Part shown: piece after piece, positions 1 through 5,105 of the stretch
How positions within the stretch are numbered: position 1 is the first letter of the stretch
Layout of the letters: each line of letters opens with the position of its first letter
DNA from: Archaeoglobales archaeon
GTDB taxonomy: Archaea; Halobacteriota; Archaeoglobi; Archaeoglobales; Archaeoglobaceae
Direction: 5' to 3'
Length of the DNA stretch: 6,933 nt
Assembly: GCA_003662985.1 (NCBI GenBank)
Contig: QMZD01000091.1
Span: 1-6,933, forward strand
Made by a program: the position numbers and the translations under genes
The notes under the pieces: model-generated
Told to the model about the DNA's origin: nothing
The model's input: the letters and a program-made list of their open reading frames with translations, nothing else
Databases searched by the model: none

Positions 1-15
1 ACTGGAGTGAGATTG

Positions 16-651
16 CTAATTGTTATTTCTGGTTTTTAAGCTAAATTTTATCAAAAGGATTGCGGTGAAGGTTAGCAGAACCGTAAAGATTGCCACATAC
101 CTTATATTTTTCTCCGGAATGTAAGGGTGCGTTCCAACAACATAATCGAAAAAGTCGTTTATCAGCAACCATGAAAATGTAATGGCCAAACCCCTCTCAC
201 TAATGGATGAAATCGTGTTTTTGAGGGGTATCGCTTCCAAAACCAGGAAGAGGTGGGTTACGAAGATTCCAGAATAGAGCAAATATCTCTCCGGGGCGAA
301 GAAGTAATCTCGATGATACATCAGGATCGCCATGGTCCATATACCATATTTTACCATGTTCGCTGAGGCGAAGAAGGTGAAGTCATCATTCTTCTTTTTA
401 GAATAAATCAAAAGGGCTACTATTACAAAGAAGAAAGTTGCATTGGGACAATCCGTTATAAGGGGCCAGAAAAGTGGGTTGCTGGCCATCAGCTGGAATC
501 TGTAATAGTACCATCCGTAAATCGTGCCCGCTAAATTGATGACTATCAGAAGTTTGATTAGATTCTGATGTCTGCTTTGAAAAAGATTTGCAAGCTCGTT
601 TGCGAGTTCATAAATCTCCAGCCTGACTTTTTCCAGAGTACACGACAACAA
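16..651 (-). CDS. DUF1405-type six-helix membrane protein, function unknown
   Basis: A 211-residue integral membrane protein. Six hydrophobic segments can be read at about residues 31-50, 68-84, 95-112, 123-142, 152-173 and 184-203. Family-like motifs are GTIYGWYYYRFQ (42-53), the D-C-P turn before helix 2 (67-69), KYGIW (101-105), and NDFFDYVVGTHPYIP (165-179) after helix 5. These match my recollection of the DUF1405 family (YpjA-like), which has no established reaction, so no function is assigned. The start is uncertain. There is no ATG or GTG near the N-terminus, so TTG at 651 (or the adjacent TTG at 648) is the best choice. No Shine-Dalgarno sequence precedes it, but a TATA-like box lies about 26 bases upstream, which fits a leaderless transcript. 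The first 30 residues are hydrophilic and may be cytoplasmic. It follows the minus-strand gene at 770-1327 and could be transcribed with it or separately. Confidence 0.8.
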   Translation of the reverse strand: MLSCTLEKVRLEIYELANELANLFQSRHQNLIKLLIVINLAGTIYGWYYYRFQLMASNPLFWPLITDCPNATFFFVIVALLIYSKKKNDDFTFFASANMVKYGIWTMAILMYHRDYFFAPERYLLYSGIFVTHLFLVLEAIPLKNTISSISERGLAITFSWLLINDFFDYVVGTHPYIPEKNIRYVAIFTVLLTFTAILLIKFSLKTRNNN

Positions 652-672
652 AACCAGTTTTATGGAGAAAAG

Positions 673-687
673 AAAAATATTTCGGTT
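673..687 (-). promoter_or_regulatory. Possible BRE/TATA element for the DUF1405 gene
   Basis: On the minus strand this reads CCGAAATATTTTT: a BRE-like CCGAAA running into an A/T-rich box. Its centre is about 26 bases before the TTG at 651, the expected distance from a TATA box to the start site, so the mRNA may begin at or next to the start codon. The box is not a perfect TTTATATA, so this is a weak call. Confidence 0.4.
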
Positions 688-769
688 CCAAGCGTTTTGG
701 TTGGCAACTCGATTAAGCTTTTAGCAGGCTAAACGATCTTTTCAACTCTCACAACCTCCAATTCCTTTC

Positions 770-1327
770 CTAGGCCAGATATAATAACCTGTAAACTTCT
801 GATTCCACTTTGAATGTTATGAAAACGTGATCTGGATCTAAACCTTTCTTTCCGCCTGCATACATCACATATTTAACGATACTAACTTCAAAATCTCTTC
901 CATTTAAAATCTTTTTAACAGATGAGTTATTCAGTGCTATCGCAAGAAATCTTCGTTTCTCTTCTTCCGTTACCGTTTCCTCCTTTATTTCTTTTTTCCA
1001 AAGATTTCTTTCAGCATGTGTTTGTAAATCTACAATTCCATTCTTTTTCAGGTCATATTTCAACCGAATATCACCATTCGGTGTATTTGCAATATAGACT
1101 TCCAAAATCGACCCATCTACAATGTAATCCACTATCTGATAGTCATCTCCTACCACAAATCTTAGATCCCATCTTTCCAAGATCTTCCGAACGACGGTAA
1201 TGTTAACTTCCTTAAACTGAACTTTGCTGTTTTCTTCATCTATTTGATTTTCTTTGAATGTTTCTTTAGGATGGCAATTGCAAAATAAATTTGAAACTCC
1301 GAAAATAACTATTATTGACATTATCAA
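770..1327 (-). CDS. Small membrane-anchored or secreted protein, probably frameshifted at both ends
   Basis: I do not recognise a named family. The open stretch (185 codons from a TTG) begins with a hydrophobic segment (about residues 2-15, followed by C16 and C18), then a charged linker and two similar alpha/beta units. Unit one is around FVVGDDYQIVDYIVDG (57-72) to LKYDLKKNGIVDL (89-101). Unit two is ALNNSSVKKILNGRDFEV (131-148) to FITFKVESEVYRLL (169-182). The pattern resembles PepSY-like extracytoplasmic proteins; this is inference. The annotated ends look wrong. A good SD (GGGAG, 5-base spacer) and TATA box point to ATG at 1356, but that frame stops after MRST. One extra A would give MRKYVIIGLVLIMSIIVIFG, a complete signal or anchor segment. 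Beyond the TAG at 770-772, the next frame reads ISGLGKELEVVRVEKIV and stops at 729, as expected for the missing last strand. The gene is probably a young pseudogene, or the sequence carries two one-base errors. Confidence 0.6.
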   Translation of the reverse strand: MIMSIIVIFGVSNLFCNCHPKETFKENQIDEENSKVQFKEVNITVVRKILERWDLRFVVGDDYQIVDYIVDGSILEVYIANTPNGDIRLKYDLKKNGIVDLQTHAERNLWKKEIKEETVTEEEKRRFLAIALNNSSVKKILNGRDFEVSIVKYVMYAGGKKGLDPDHVFITFKVESEVYRLLYLA

Positions 1328-1353
1328 TACTAATCCAATAATTACGTACTTCT

Positions 1354-1366
1354 CATGTTATCTCCC
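1354..1366 (-). promoter_or_regulatory. Ribosome binding site and apparent original ATG of the frameshifted gene
   Basis: The minus strand reads GGGAG-ATAAC-ATG, a strong Shine-Dalgarno sequence five bases before ATG (1356-1354). This ATG frame reaches TAA after four codons (MRST), while the long open frame lies one base away and has no ATG until residue 3 of the TTG-started version. The SD therefore marks where translation used to start. Confidence 0.65.
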
Positions 1367-1395
1367 TTTTATTAGGAATCTTTGTTTAACTGATC

Positions 1396-1404
1396 TTTTT
1401 AAAT
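1396..1404 (-). promoter_or_regulatory. Probable TATA box of the small exported-protein gene
   Basis: The minus strand reads ATTTAAAAA. Its centre is about 26 bases before 1374, which would leave a short leader containing the SD at 1362-1366 and the ATG at 1356. The spacing agrees with a normal SD-led transcript. Confidence 0.45.
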
Positions 1405-1561
1405 CGTCTTCAACCGTTTTGTTTAAGCTTTGACATCATCTTTTAAATTAATTTTTTTGAGTATTTACCCAGTTAGACTAGGATTTATCTCTTATTTTCT
1501 TTTCTACAAAACCACTGAGCCGATTAGATGACCCTAAGAAGGATTTTAGTAATTTTATCAA

Positions 1562-1579
1562 AATTTCATCAATTTCATC
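1562..1579. repeat. Perfect 9-bp tandem duplication upstream of tbp
   Basis: AATTTCATC occurs twice head to tail (1562-1570, 1571-1579), and a one-mismatch copy AATTTTATC sits just before at 1551-1559. The block lies about 30 bases upstream of the tbp TATA box, where an archaeal activator or repressor could bind. It may equally be a product of replication slippage. Confidence 0.7.
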
Positions 1580-1605
1580 GATATCCAAAAAATCGGGCAA
1601 AGGTA

Positions 1606-1613
1606 TTTATATA
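1606..1613 (+). promoter_or_regulatory. TATA box of tbp
   Basis: A perfect archaeal TTTATATA, preceded by a purine-rich BRE-like GCAAAGG. Its centre predicts initiation near 1634-1637, leaving a leader of about ten bases. The box is presumably recognised by the product of the gene it drives, so self-regulation is possible though not shown. Confidence 0.75.
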
Positions 1614-1633
1614 CTTTTTATAATGCCCTATTG

Positions 1634-1638
1634 GGTGA
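1634..1638 (+). promoter_or_regulatory. Ribosome binding site of tbp
   Basis: GGTGA lies six bases before ATG 1645 and is a good match to the anti-SD of archaeal 16S rRNA, which supports the chosen start. It sits at or just after the predicted transcript start, so the leader is minimal. Confidence 0.6.
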
Positions 1639-1644
1639 ATTAAA

Positions 1645-2196
1645 ATGAGAGATTTTAAGATAAAGATTGAAAATGTCGTGGCTTCTACTCAAATTGGTGA
1701 GAATATCGACTTAAACAAGATAGCCAGGGAGATTAAGGATGCAGAATATAAACCAAAGCAGTTTCCTGGACTCGTTTTGCGAACCAAGGATCCAAAGGCT
1801 GCAGCCTTGATATTCAGAAGTGGCAAGGTTGTTTGCACAGGCTCGAAGAGCGTTGAGGATGCAAATCGAGCTGTTAGGCAGGTTGTCAAGATCATAAATA
1901 AGCTTGGAATCGATGTTATCCTTGAACCTGAGGTTAAGGTTCAAAATATCGTTGCTTCAGCCGACTTGGGTGTTGATTTGAATCTGAATGCCATAGCAAT
2001 AGGTCTCGGACTGGAGAACATTGAGTATGAGCCAGAACAGTTTCCAGGACTTGTTTACAGGTTGAACAGGCCAAGAGTTGTAGTTCTGATCTTCGGATCT
2101 GGAAAGATGGTTGTTACAGGCGGAAAAGGCCCTGAAGATGCCAGGGTTGCCGTGGAAAAAATTGCAGATGAGCTTTCCGCCTTAGGTTTAATGTGA
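1645..2196 (+). CDS. tbp: TATA-binding protein (TBP), archaeal general transcription factor
   Basis: Binds the TATA box of archaeal promoters and, with TFB, recruits RNA polymerase. The 183-residue product is the typical archaeal length and consists of two direct repeats (about 1-91 and 92-183) forming the saddle fold. Matching elements are visible in each half: IENVVAS (8-14) and VQNIVAS (99-105), whose Asn10 and Asn101 correspond to the DNA-contacting asparagines; QFPGLV (39-44 and 132-137); and [13 protein letters not shown] (54-66) with [14 protein letters not shown] (147-160). Phe40, Phe57, Phe133 and Phe150 sit where the paired phenylalanines that kink DNA are found in the family. The acidic C-terminal tail of several archaeal TBPs is absent; the protein ends SALGLM. 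The start is set by the GGTGA SD and a perfect upstream TATA box. The gene is monocistronic in appearance, with a divergent neighbour upstream and a convergent one downstream. Confidence 0.98.
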   Translation: MRDFKIKIENVVASTQIGENIDLNKIAREIKDAEYKPKQFPGLVLRTKDPKAAALIFRSGKVVCTGSKSVEDANRAVRQVVKIINKLGIDVILEPEVKVQNIVASADLGVDLNLNAIAIGLGLENIEYEPEQFPGLVYRLNRPRVVVLIFGSGKMVVTGGKGPEDARVAVEKIADELSALGLM

Positions 2197-2230
2197 TTCG
2201 ATTTGTGATTTGTTCAAAATTTGTGCCATC

Positions 2231-2281
2231 TCCTCTTTTTCGTTATTTTGGTTATTTTAGCATTTGAGTTTTTGGTTTTTG
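2231..2281 (+). terminator. T-rich termination region of tbp
   Basis: The spacer after tbp has several oligo-T stretches on the plus strand (CTCTTTTT at 2233-2240, two TTATTTT blocks at 2243-2258, TTTTT at 2269-2273 and again at 2276-2280) without a clear hairpin. Archaeal RNA polymerase terminates at such runs. The T-runs are embedded in short tandem duplications: GATTTGT twice (2200-2213), GTTATTTT plus one base twice (2242-2259) and GTTTTTG twice (2268-2281). Confidence 0.5.
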
Positions 2282-2324
2282 GATTTGGTCTGAGTTCTTG
2301 GCTGGGTTTAACGATTTTATAGTG

Positions 2325-2344
2325 ATCTAAATGAACAAACAAAC
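2325..2344 (-). terminator. Possible T-rich terminator of the glycosyltransferase gene
   Basis: On the minus strand, directly after the TAA of the 2345-3796 gene, the sequence is T-rich with repeated TTTG units (AGTTTGTTTGTTCATTT). It suits intrinsic termination by archaeal polymerase against the convergent tbp transcript. Confidence 0.35.
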
Positions 2345-3796
2345 TTAAATTGGTCCTTTACAATTTTCAAACAGATCCATGTAATAACCGGGCCTTATCT
2401 CGTATCTTCCCTCAAGCTCACAGTTTTTGAATAGTGGAGCATTTACTTCAGACGTCACATAATAATCAAATTTTCCATAGAGTCTGCTCGAAAAGGGCAT
2501 GTTTATGTGCCTCAGGTACCAAGGCAGAGGCCAGTAATCGTTGTGAGTTTCGAAAACTAAGCCATGAACGCCTGATTTTTCCCTTTCAATTATTTTGTTG
2601 GCAAGTTCAACGGCTGATGGCTGGACTTGGATGTAGATTAAGCCTTCAGAGGCGTCATTGTAATTTATGTATGTGATGTGAAGAGACGATGCCAGATATA
2701 TCACGGCTAGGAAAACGAGAGCGGCTCTGAAACCTCTGTTTCTCCACGAGGTGATCACATCTTTGAGCATCAAAGAGGAGAAGAGTGCCATAGGAGCGAC
2801 AAGATGAACTAGAAGCCACGGGACTTTATGGGAAAGCACCTGATATGCAACAAGCGTTGTGAGAAGCCAGTAGGCGGAGAAAAATTCAATCTTCGTGGCT
2901 TCCTTTTCTCTGAGTTTTCTATAAAAAACTGGAATTGATGCAATTGAGAGCGCTACAGGAAGAAACTCGTACCTCAAAAGCAGGCCAGCATAGTATAAAG
3001 CTGGTTTGGCATGATCCTTGCTCGCATGCATCGTGAACCAATGTTCAACAGCTCCAAAGGTTGCCCTCCTGAACCCATCGATGTCTGAAAATCCGGCTGT
3101 GTAGAGGGTAGAGAATATCGAGAAGAAAATTAAAGATGAAATTAAAACCATCCTGACCTTCTGAGCGTCCCATTTAAGAAGTTTAGTTTTGAGGTACTTC
3201 AATTTCTCGGTGTATAAACCGTAAAAAAGAGCGAACGAAGTTAGAATCCCGATGTAAATGTATGAATTCTCCTTGGAACACACCATTATCGCGAGGAAAA
3301 GCGATGCAAGATAAGCATAACTCTCCTTATTCGACTTAATCGATTCAATCTCTTCAACCTCTTCAGCCTCACCGAATCTAAAATAGCAGTAGATGACCAC
3401 CAAAAATGATGCTAAAACCGTAATATCATTTCTCAGATACCGAGAATAGTAAAGGATTGATGCCGAAAAAAGGAGAATGAATAGGAAAACGTAAACCCCA
3501 TCACCCAGCCATCTTCTATATTTGGTTGCAAAATAAATCACTATGAAGCTGAACAAAACGGGAAGAAATCTGGAAGTTAGATCTGAGTCGCCGAAAAGCC
3601 GGAATATGCCAGCGGTAAAAAAGTAGAGAAAAGGACCATGAAAAGCTGGATCATAGGTGTAGCGATGATTTTCCAGCAAATCGTATGCCAGCCATGCGTG
3701 CACGCTTTCATCATGATCCATCGGCCTTGCATCTAAGAAAGCTAACCTCGTAACTGCAGTTATGATGAGAACTAACACTATCACTTTTTTATCCAT
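2345..3796 (-). CDS. GT-C fold membrane glycosyltransferase, Agl23/PMT-like
   Basis: A 483-residue polytopic protein of the dolichyl-phosphate-sugar-dependent glycosyltransferase superfamily (PMT_2 type). It most resembles archaeal proteins labelled Agl23 or flippase-associated (TIGR03663), as recalled from motif appearance. About twelve hydrophobic segments run from residue 5 to 378, followed by a soluble C-terminal part of about 100 residues. The GT-C acidic signature is in the first external loop: RPMDHDESVHAW (24-35), with Asp27 and Asp29/Glu30 as candidate catalytic or metal-binding acids. A second motif, RYLRNDITV (119-127), holds Asp124, and SKENSYIY (174-181) follows as in related enzymes. 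It probably moves a sugar from a lipid carrier on the outer face of the membrane during surface glycan or N-glycan assembly; donor and acceptor cannot be read from sequence. ATG at 3796 has no SD, and an A/T-rich box about 30 bases upstream suggests a leaderless transcript. No other glycosylation gene is in the window. Confidence 0.85.
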   Translation of the reverse strand: MDKKVIVLVLIITAVTRLAFLDARPMDHDESVHAWLAYDLLENHRYTYDPAFHGPFLYFFTAGIFRLFGDSDLTSRFLPVLFSFIVIYFATKYRRWLGDGVYVFLFILLFSASILYYSRYLRNDITVLASFLVVIYCYFRFGEAEEVEEIESIKSNKESYAYLASLFLAIMVCSKENSYIYIGILTSFALFYGLYTEKLKYLKTKLLKWDAQKVRMVLISSLIFFSIFSTLYTAGFSDIDGFRRATFGAVEHWFTMHASKDHAKPALYYAGLLLRYEFLPVALSIASIPVFYRKLREKEATKIEFFSAYWLLTTLVAYQVLSHKVPWLLVHLVAPMALFSSLMLKDVITSWRNRGFRAALVFLAVIYLASSLHITYINYNDASEGLIYIQVQPSAVELANKIIEREKSGVHGLVFETHNDYWPLPWYLRHINMPFSSRLYGKFDYYVTSEVNAPLFKNCELEGRYEIRPGYYMDLFENCKGPI

Positions 3797-3821
3797 TGAT
3801 GAGGGGAGTAGAAGGCTATTG

Positions 3822-3837
3822 AAAAAATTTTTGGAAT
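3822..3837 (-). promoter_or_regulatory. Possible BRE/TATA element of the glycosyltransferase gene
   Basis: The minus strand reads ATTCCAAAAATTTTT. This A/T tract is centred about 30 bases before ATG 3796 and is preceded by CC as in BRE sites. With no SD before the ATG, leaderless initiation is the simplest reading. The match to TTTATATA is poor. Confidence 0.35.
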
Positions 3838-3852
3838 GGCTTAAATGGCTTA
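3835..3852. repeat. Perfect 9-bp tandem duplication
   Basis: AATGGCTTA is present twice head to tail (3835-3843, 3844-3852) directly upstream of the putative glycosyltransferase promoter. The second copy runs into the first CTTAATTC element. Confidence 0.7.
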
Positions 3853-3954
3853 ATTCAATCTTAATTCACCATCCTTAATTCAATCCATTAACGAATTTGA
3901 GTTATTAAAATTCGGGCCTAATTCCTAAATTCCTAATTTCCAATAAGAATTAAG
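3849..3954. repeat. Cluster of CTTAATTC elements between divergent genes
   Basis: CTTAATTC occurs three times directly (3849-3856, 3860-3867, 3874-3881), with start-to-start distances of 11 and 14 bases, and once inverted as GAATTAAG (3947-3954), about 25 bases before ATG 3979 of taw1. The extended form CTTAATTCAATC is shared by copies one and three. A further perfect tandem pair, ATTCCTAA twice, lies at 3921-3936. The arrangement could be an operator for one or both divergent genes, or simple slippage in A/T-rich DNA. Confidence 0.6.
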
Positions 3955-3978
3955 TACCCATCCACCAAAATTTTGTTA

Positions 3979-4878
3979 ATGCAAACAAAAACCCTCAAAA
4001 CCCCAAAAACCCTAAAGGATCTTAAGGGATACCAGATAGTTGGCAACCACTCAGCCGTAAAGACATGTCTGTGGCTCAAGAAATCATTGAAAGATGAGGG
4101 ATTCTGCTATAAACAGAAGTTCTATGGCATATCAAGTCATCGCTGCCTGCAGATGACCCCAGCCTTAAAATGCAATCTAGGCTGCATTCATTGTTGGCGT
4201 CCCCTTGATCTACTCCCCGAGATAAAAGAGTGGGATGAGCCAAAGTTCATTGTCGAGGAAAGCATAAAAGCCCAGAGAAGGCTTCTGAGCGGATTTTTTG
4301 GAACGAAAGGTGTTAACATGGAAAAGCTAAGGGAGGCTCAAGAGCCAAACCAGGTTGCCATAAGCCTGATTGGAGAGCCTACACTTTATCCAAGAATCGA
4401 TGAACTCGTTGAAGAGTTTAACAAGCGGGGAATGACGACTTTTCTCGTTACGAATGGAACGAACCCAAGGGCTGTTGAGATTGCAGATCCTTACCAGCTT
4501 TACATCAGCCTTACCGCTTACGATGAGGAGAGTCACAAGTCTCTAAACAGGCCTAAAGGAAATTTATGGGACAAAATAAACGAATCCCTTAAAATCATAT
4601 CGGAAAAAGATGGCAGAACCGTTTTGAGGTTAACTCTCATAAAAGGCTTGAACATGAAACCAGAGAAGTTTGCCCCATTAATTGAGAAGGCATCTCCAAA
4701 ATTTGTTGAGGCTAAAGCTTACATGCACCTCGGTCATTCAAGATTCAGGCTTGAAAGGGATGCTATGCCGAGCCACGAGGAGATCAGGAAGTTTGCAGAA
4801 AGCCTTGAAAAGATATCAGATTACAGGATATCAGATGAGTCCCCGATTAGTAGGGTGGTACTTCTAGAGAGGGGTTAA
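3979..4878 (+). CDS. taw1: tRNA 4-demethylwyosine synthase Taw1 (TYW1), radical SAM
   Basis: Converts N1-methylguanosine-37 of tRNA-Phe to 4-demethylwyosine, using pyruvate and S-adenosylmethionine; this is the step after Trm5 in wyosine-type base synthesis. Numbering here uses the in-frame TTG at 3973, making ATG 3979 residue 3. The radical SAM cluster motif CNLGCIHC gives Cys67, Cys71 and Cys74. Cys32 (KTCLWLKKSL), Cys45 (FCYKQKFYGI) and Cys58 (SHRCLQMTP) are spaced 13 and 13 apart, the same spacing as the second [4Fe-4S] ligands of archaeal TYW1 enzymes. WRP (75-77), GEPTLYP (134-140) and TNGTNPRA (160-167) are further family motifs. The length of 299 residues is normal for the archaeal form, which lacks the flavodoxin domain of eukaryotes. 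ATG 3979 is preferred; no SD precedes it. The N-terminal tail is Lys/Thr-rich and repetitive. No partner wyosine gene is adjacent. Confidence 0.95.
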   Translation: MQTKTLKTPKTLKDLKGYQIVGNHSAVKTCLWLKKSLKDEGFCYKQKFYGISSHRCLQMTPALKCNLGCIHCWRPLDLLPEIKEWDEPKFIVEESIKAQRRLLSGFFGTKGVNMEKLREAQEPNQVAISLIGEPTLYPRIDELVEEFNKRGMTTFLVTNGTNPRAVEIADPYQLYISLTAYDEESHKSLNRPKGNLWDKINESLKIISEKDGRTVLRLTLIKGLNMKPEKFAPLIEKASPKFVEAKAYMHLGHSRFRLERDAMPSHEEIRKFAESLEKISDYRISDESPISRVVLLERG

Positions 4879-4919
4879 CCCGAATAAGTTGAAGAAATGG
4901 CGGAACAATAACCCCATAG

Positions 4920-4931
4920 CTTTATTTTTCC
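4920..4931 (+). terminator. U-rich terminator candidate after taw1
   Basis: CTTTATTTTTCC lies about 45 bases after the taw1 stop, the only marked T-run in this spacer. It is consistent with hairpin-free archaeal termination. Confidence 0.4.
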
Positions 4932-4958
4932 AACTTGGTAGAAAAAGTATGATTCTAG

Positions 4959-4975
4959 TTAGATTTCTGATCTAA
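4959..4975. repeat. Short inverted repeat upstream of the translin-like gene
   Basis: TTAGAT, then a five-base spacer, then ATCTAA form a perfect six-base inverted repeat. With a G-U and an A-U pair outside it, an RNA stem of eight pairs is possible. It sits 12 bases before the TATA-like CTATATTA at 4987, so it may be an operator, or part of the taw1 3' end. Confidence 0.45.
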
Positions 4976-4980
4976 TTCAC

Positions 4981-4994
4981 TAAAAGCTATATTA
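4981..4994 (+). promoter_or_regulatory. Possible distal BRE/TATA promoter of the translin-like gene
   Basis: TAAAAGCTATATTA resembles a BRE followed by a TATA box. Initiation about 26 bases downstream would give a leader of roughly 90 bases covering the G-poor repeat region and the SD at 5092-5098. Confidence 0.4.
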
Positions 4995-5002
4995 CTACAG
5001 CG

Positions 5003-5038
5003 GTCATTACAAAACCAGCCATTCCAGTCATCACAAAA
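5003..5038. repeat. Imperfect 24-bp-period direct repeat
   Basis: GTCATTACAAAA (5003-5014) and GTCATCACAAAA (5027-5038) differ at one base and start 24 bases apart. They fall in a stretch nearly free of G (three G in 5011-5080, none in 5028-5074). Confidence 0.6.
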
Positions 5039-5075
5039 TTACCACTTAAACCATCAACACAATCCAAATCCCAAG

Positions 5076-5098
5076 AATTATATTGCCTAAAGGAGAGG
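5076..5098 (+). promoter_or_regulatory. Proximal TATA-like box and ribosome binding site of the translin-like gene
   Basis: AATTATATT (5076-5084) is centred 26 bases before ATG 5106, the spacing of a leaderless archaeal promoter. GGAGAGG (5092-5098) is a good SD seven bases before the same ATG. The SD only matters if transcription starts further upstream, so either the distal promoter is used or this TATA match is chance. Both elements agree on ATG 5106 as the start. Confidence 0.5.
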
Positions 5099-5105
5099 CT
5101 TAAGC

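Noticed and set aside
780..800. Programmed frameshifting at the end of the small exported-protein gene
   Set aside because: There is no slippery heptamer (the site reads TTATTATATC on the minus strand) and no downstream hairpin, and a similar defect at the 5' end points to decay or error instead.
922..1200. Plus-strand ORF of 92 codons opposite the small exported-protein gene
   Set aside because: It is antisense to the better-supported minus-strand frame and has a Ser/Phe/Leu/Pro-rich composition typical of shadow frames.
1528..1623. A 31-codon ORF on the plus strand (MTLRRILVILSK...) ahead of tbp
   Set aside because: It has no SD, overlaps the tbp TATA box and the 9-bp duplication, and lies upstream of the only clear promoter. 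It is most likely chance.
3849..3936. CRISPR-like or transposon-end repeats in the divergent spacer
   Set aside because: The units are only 8-12 bases, at irregular 11-14 base steps, with no spacers, terminal inverted repeats or transposase nearby.
4985..5075. Minus-strand mini-ORF encoding a hydrophobic GNFVMTGMAGFVMTAVV stretch
   Set aside because: It would be about 27 residues from a TTG, without SD or promoter, and its pattern again comes from the 24-bp repeat read in antisense.
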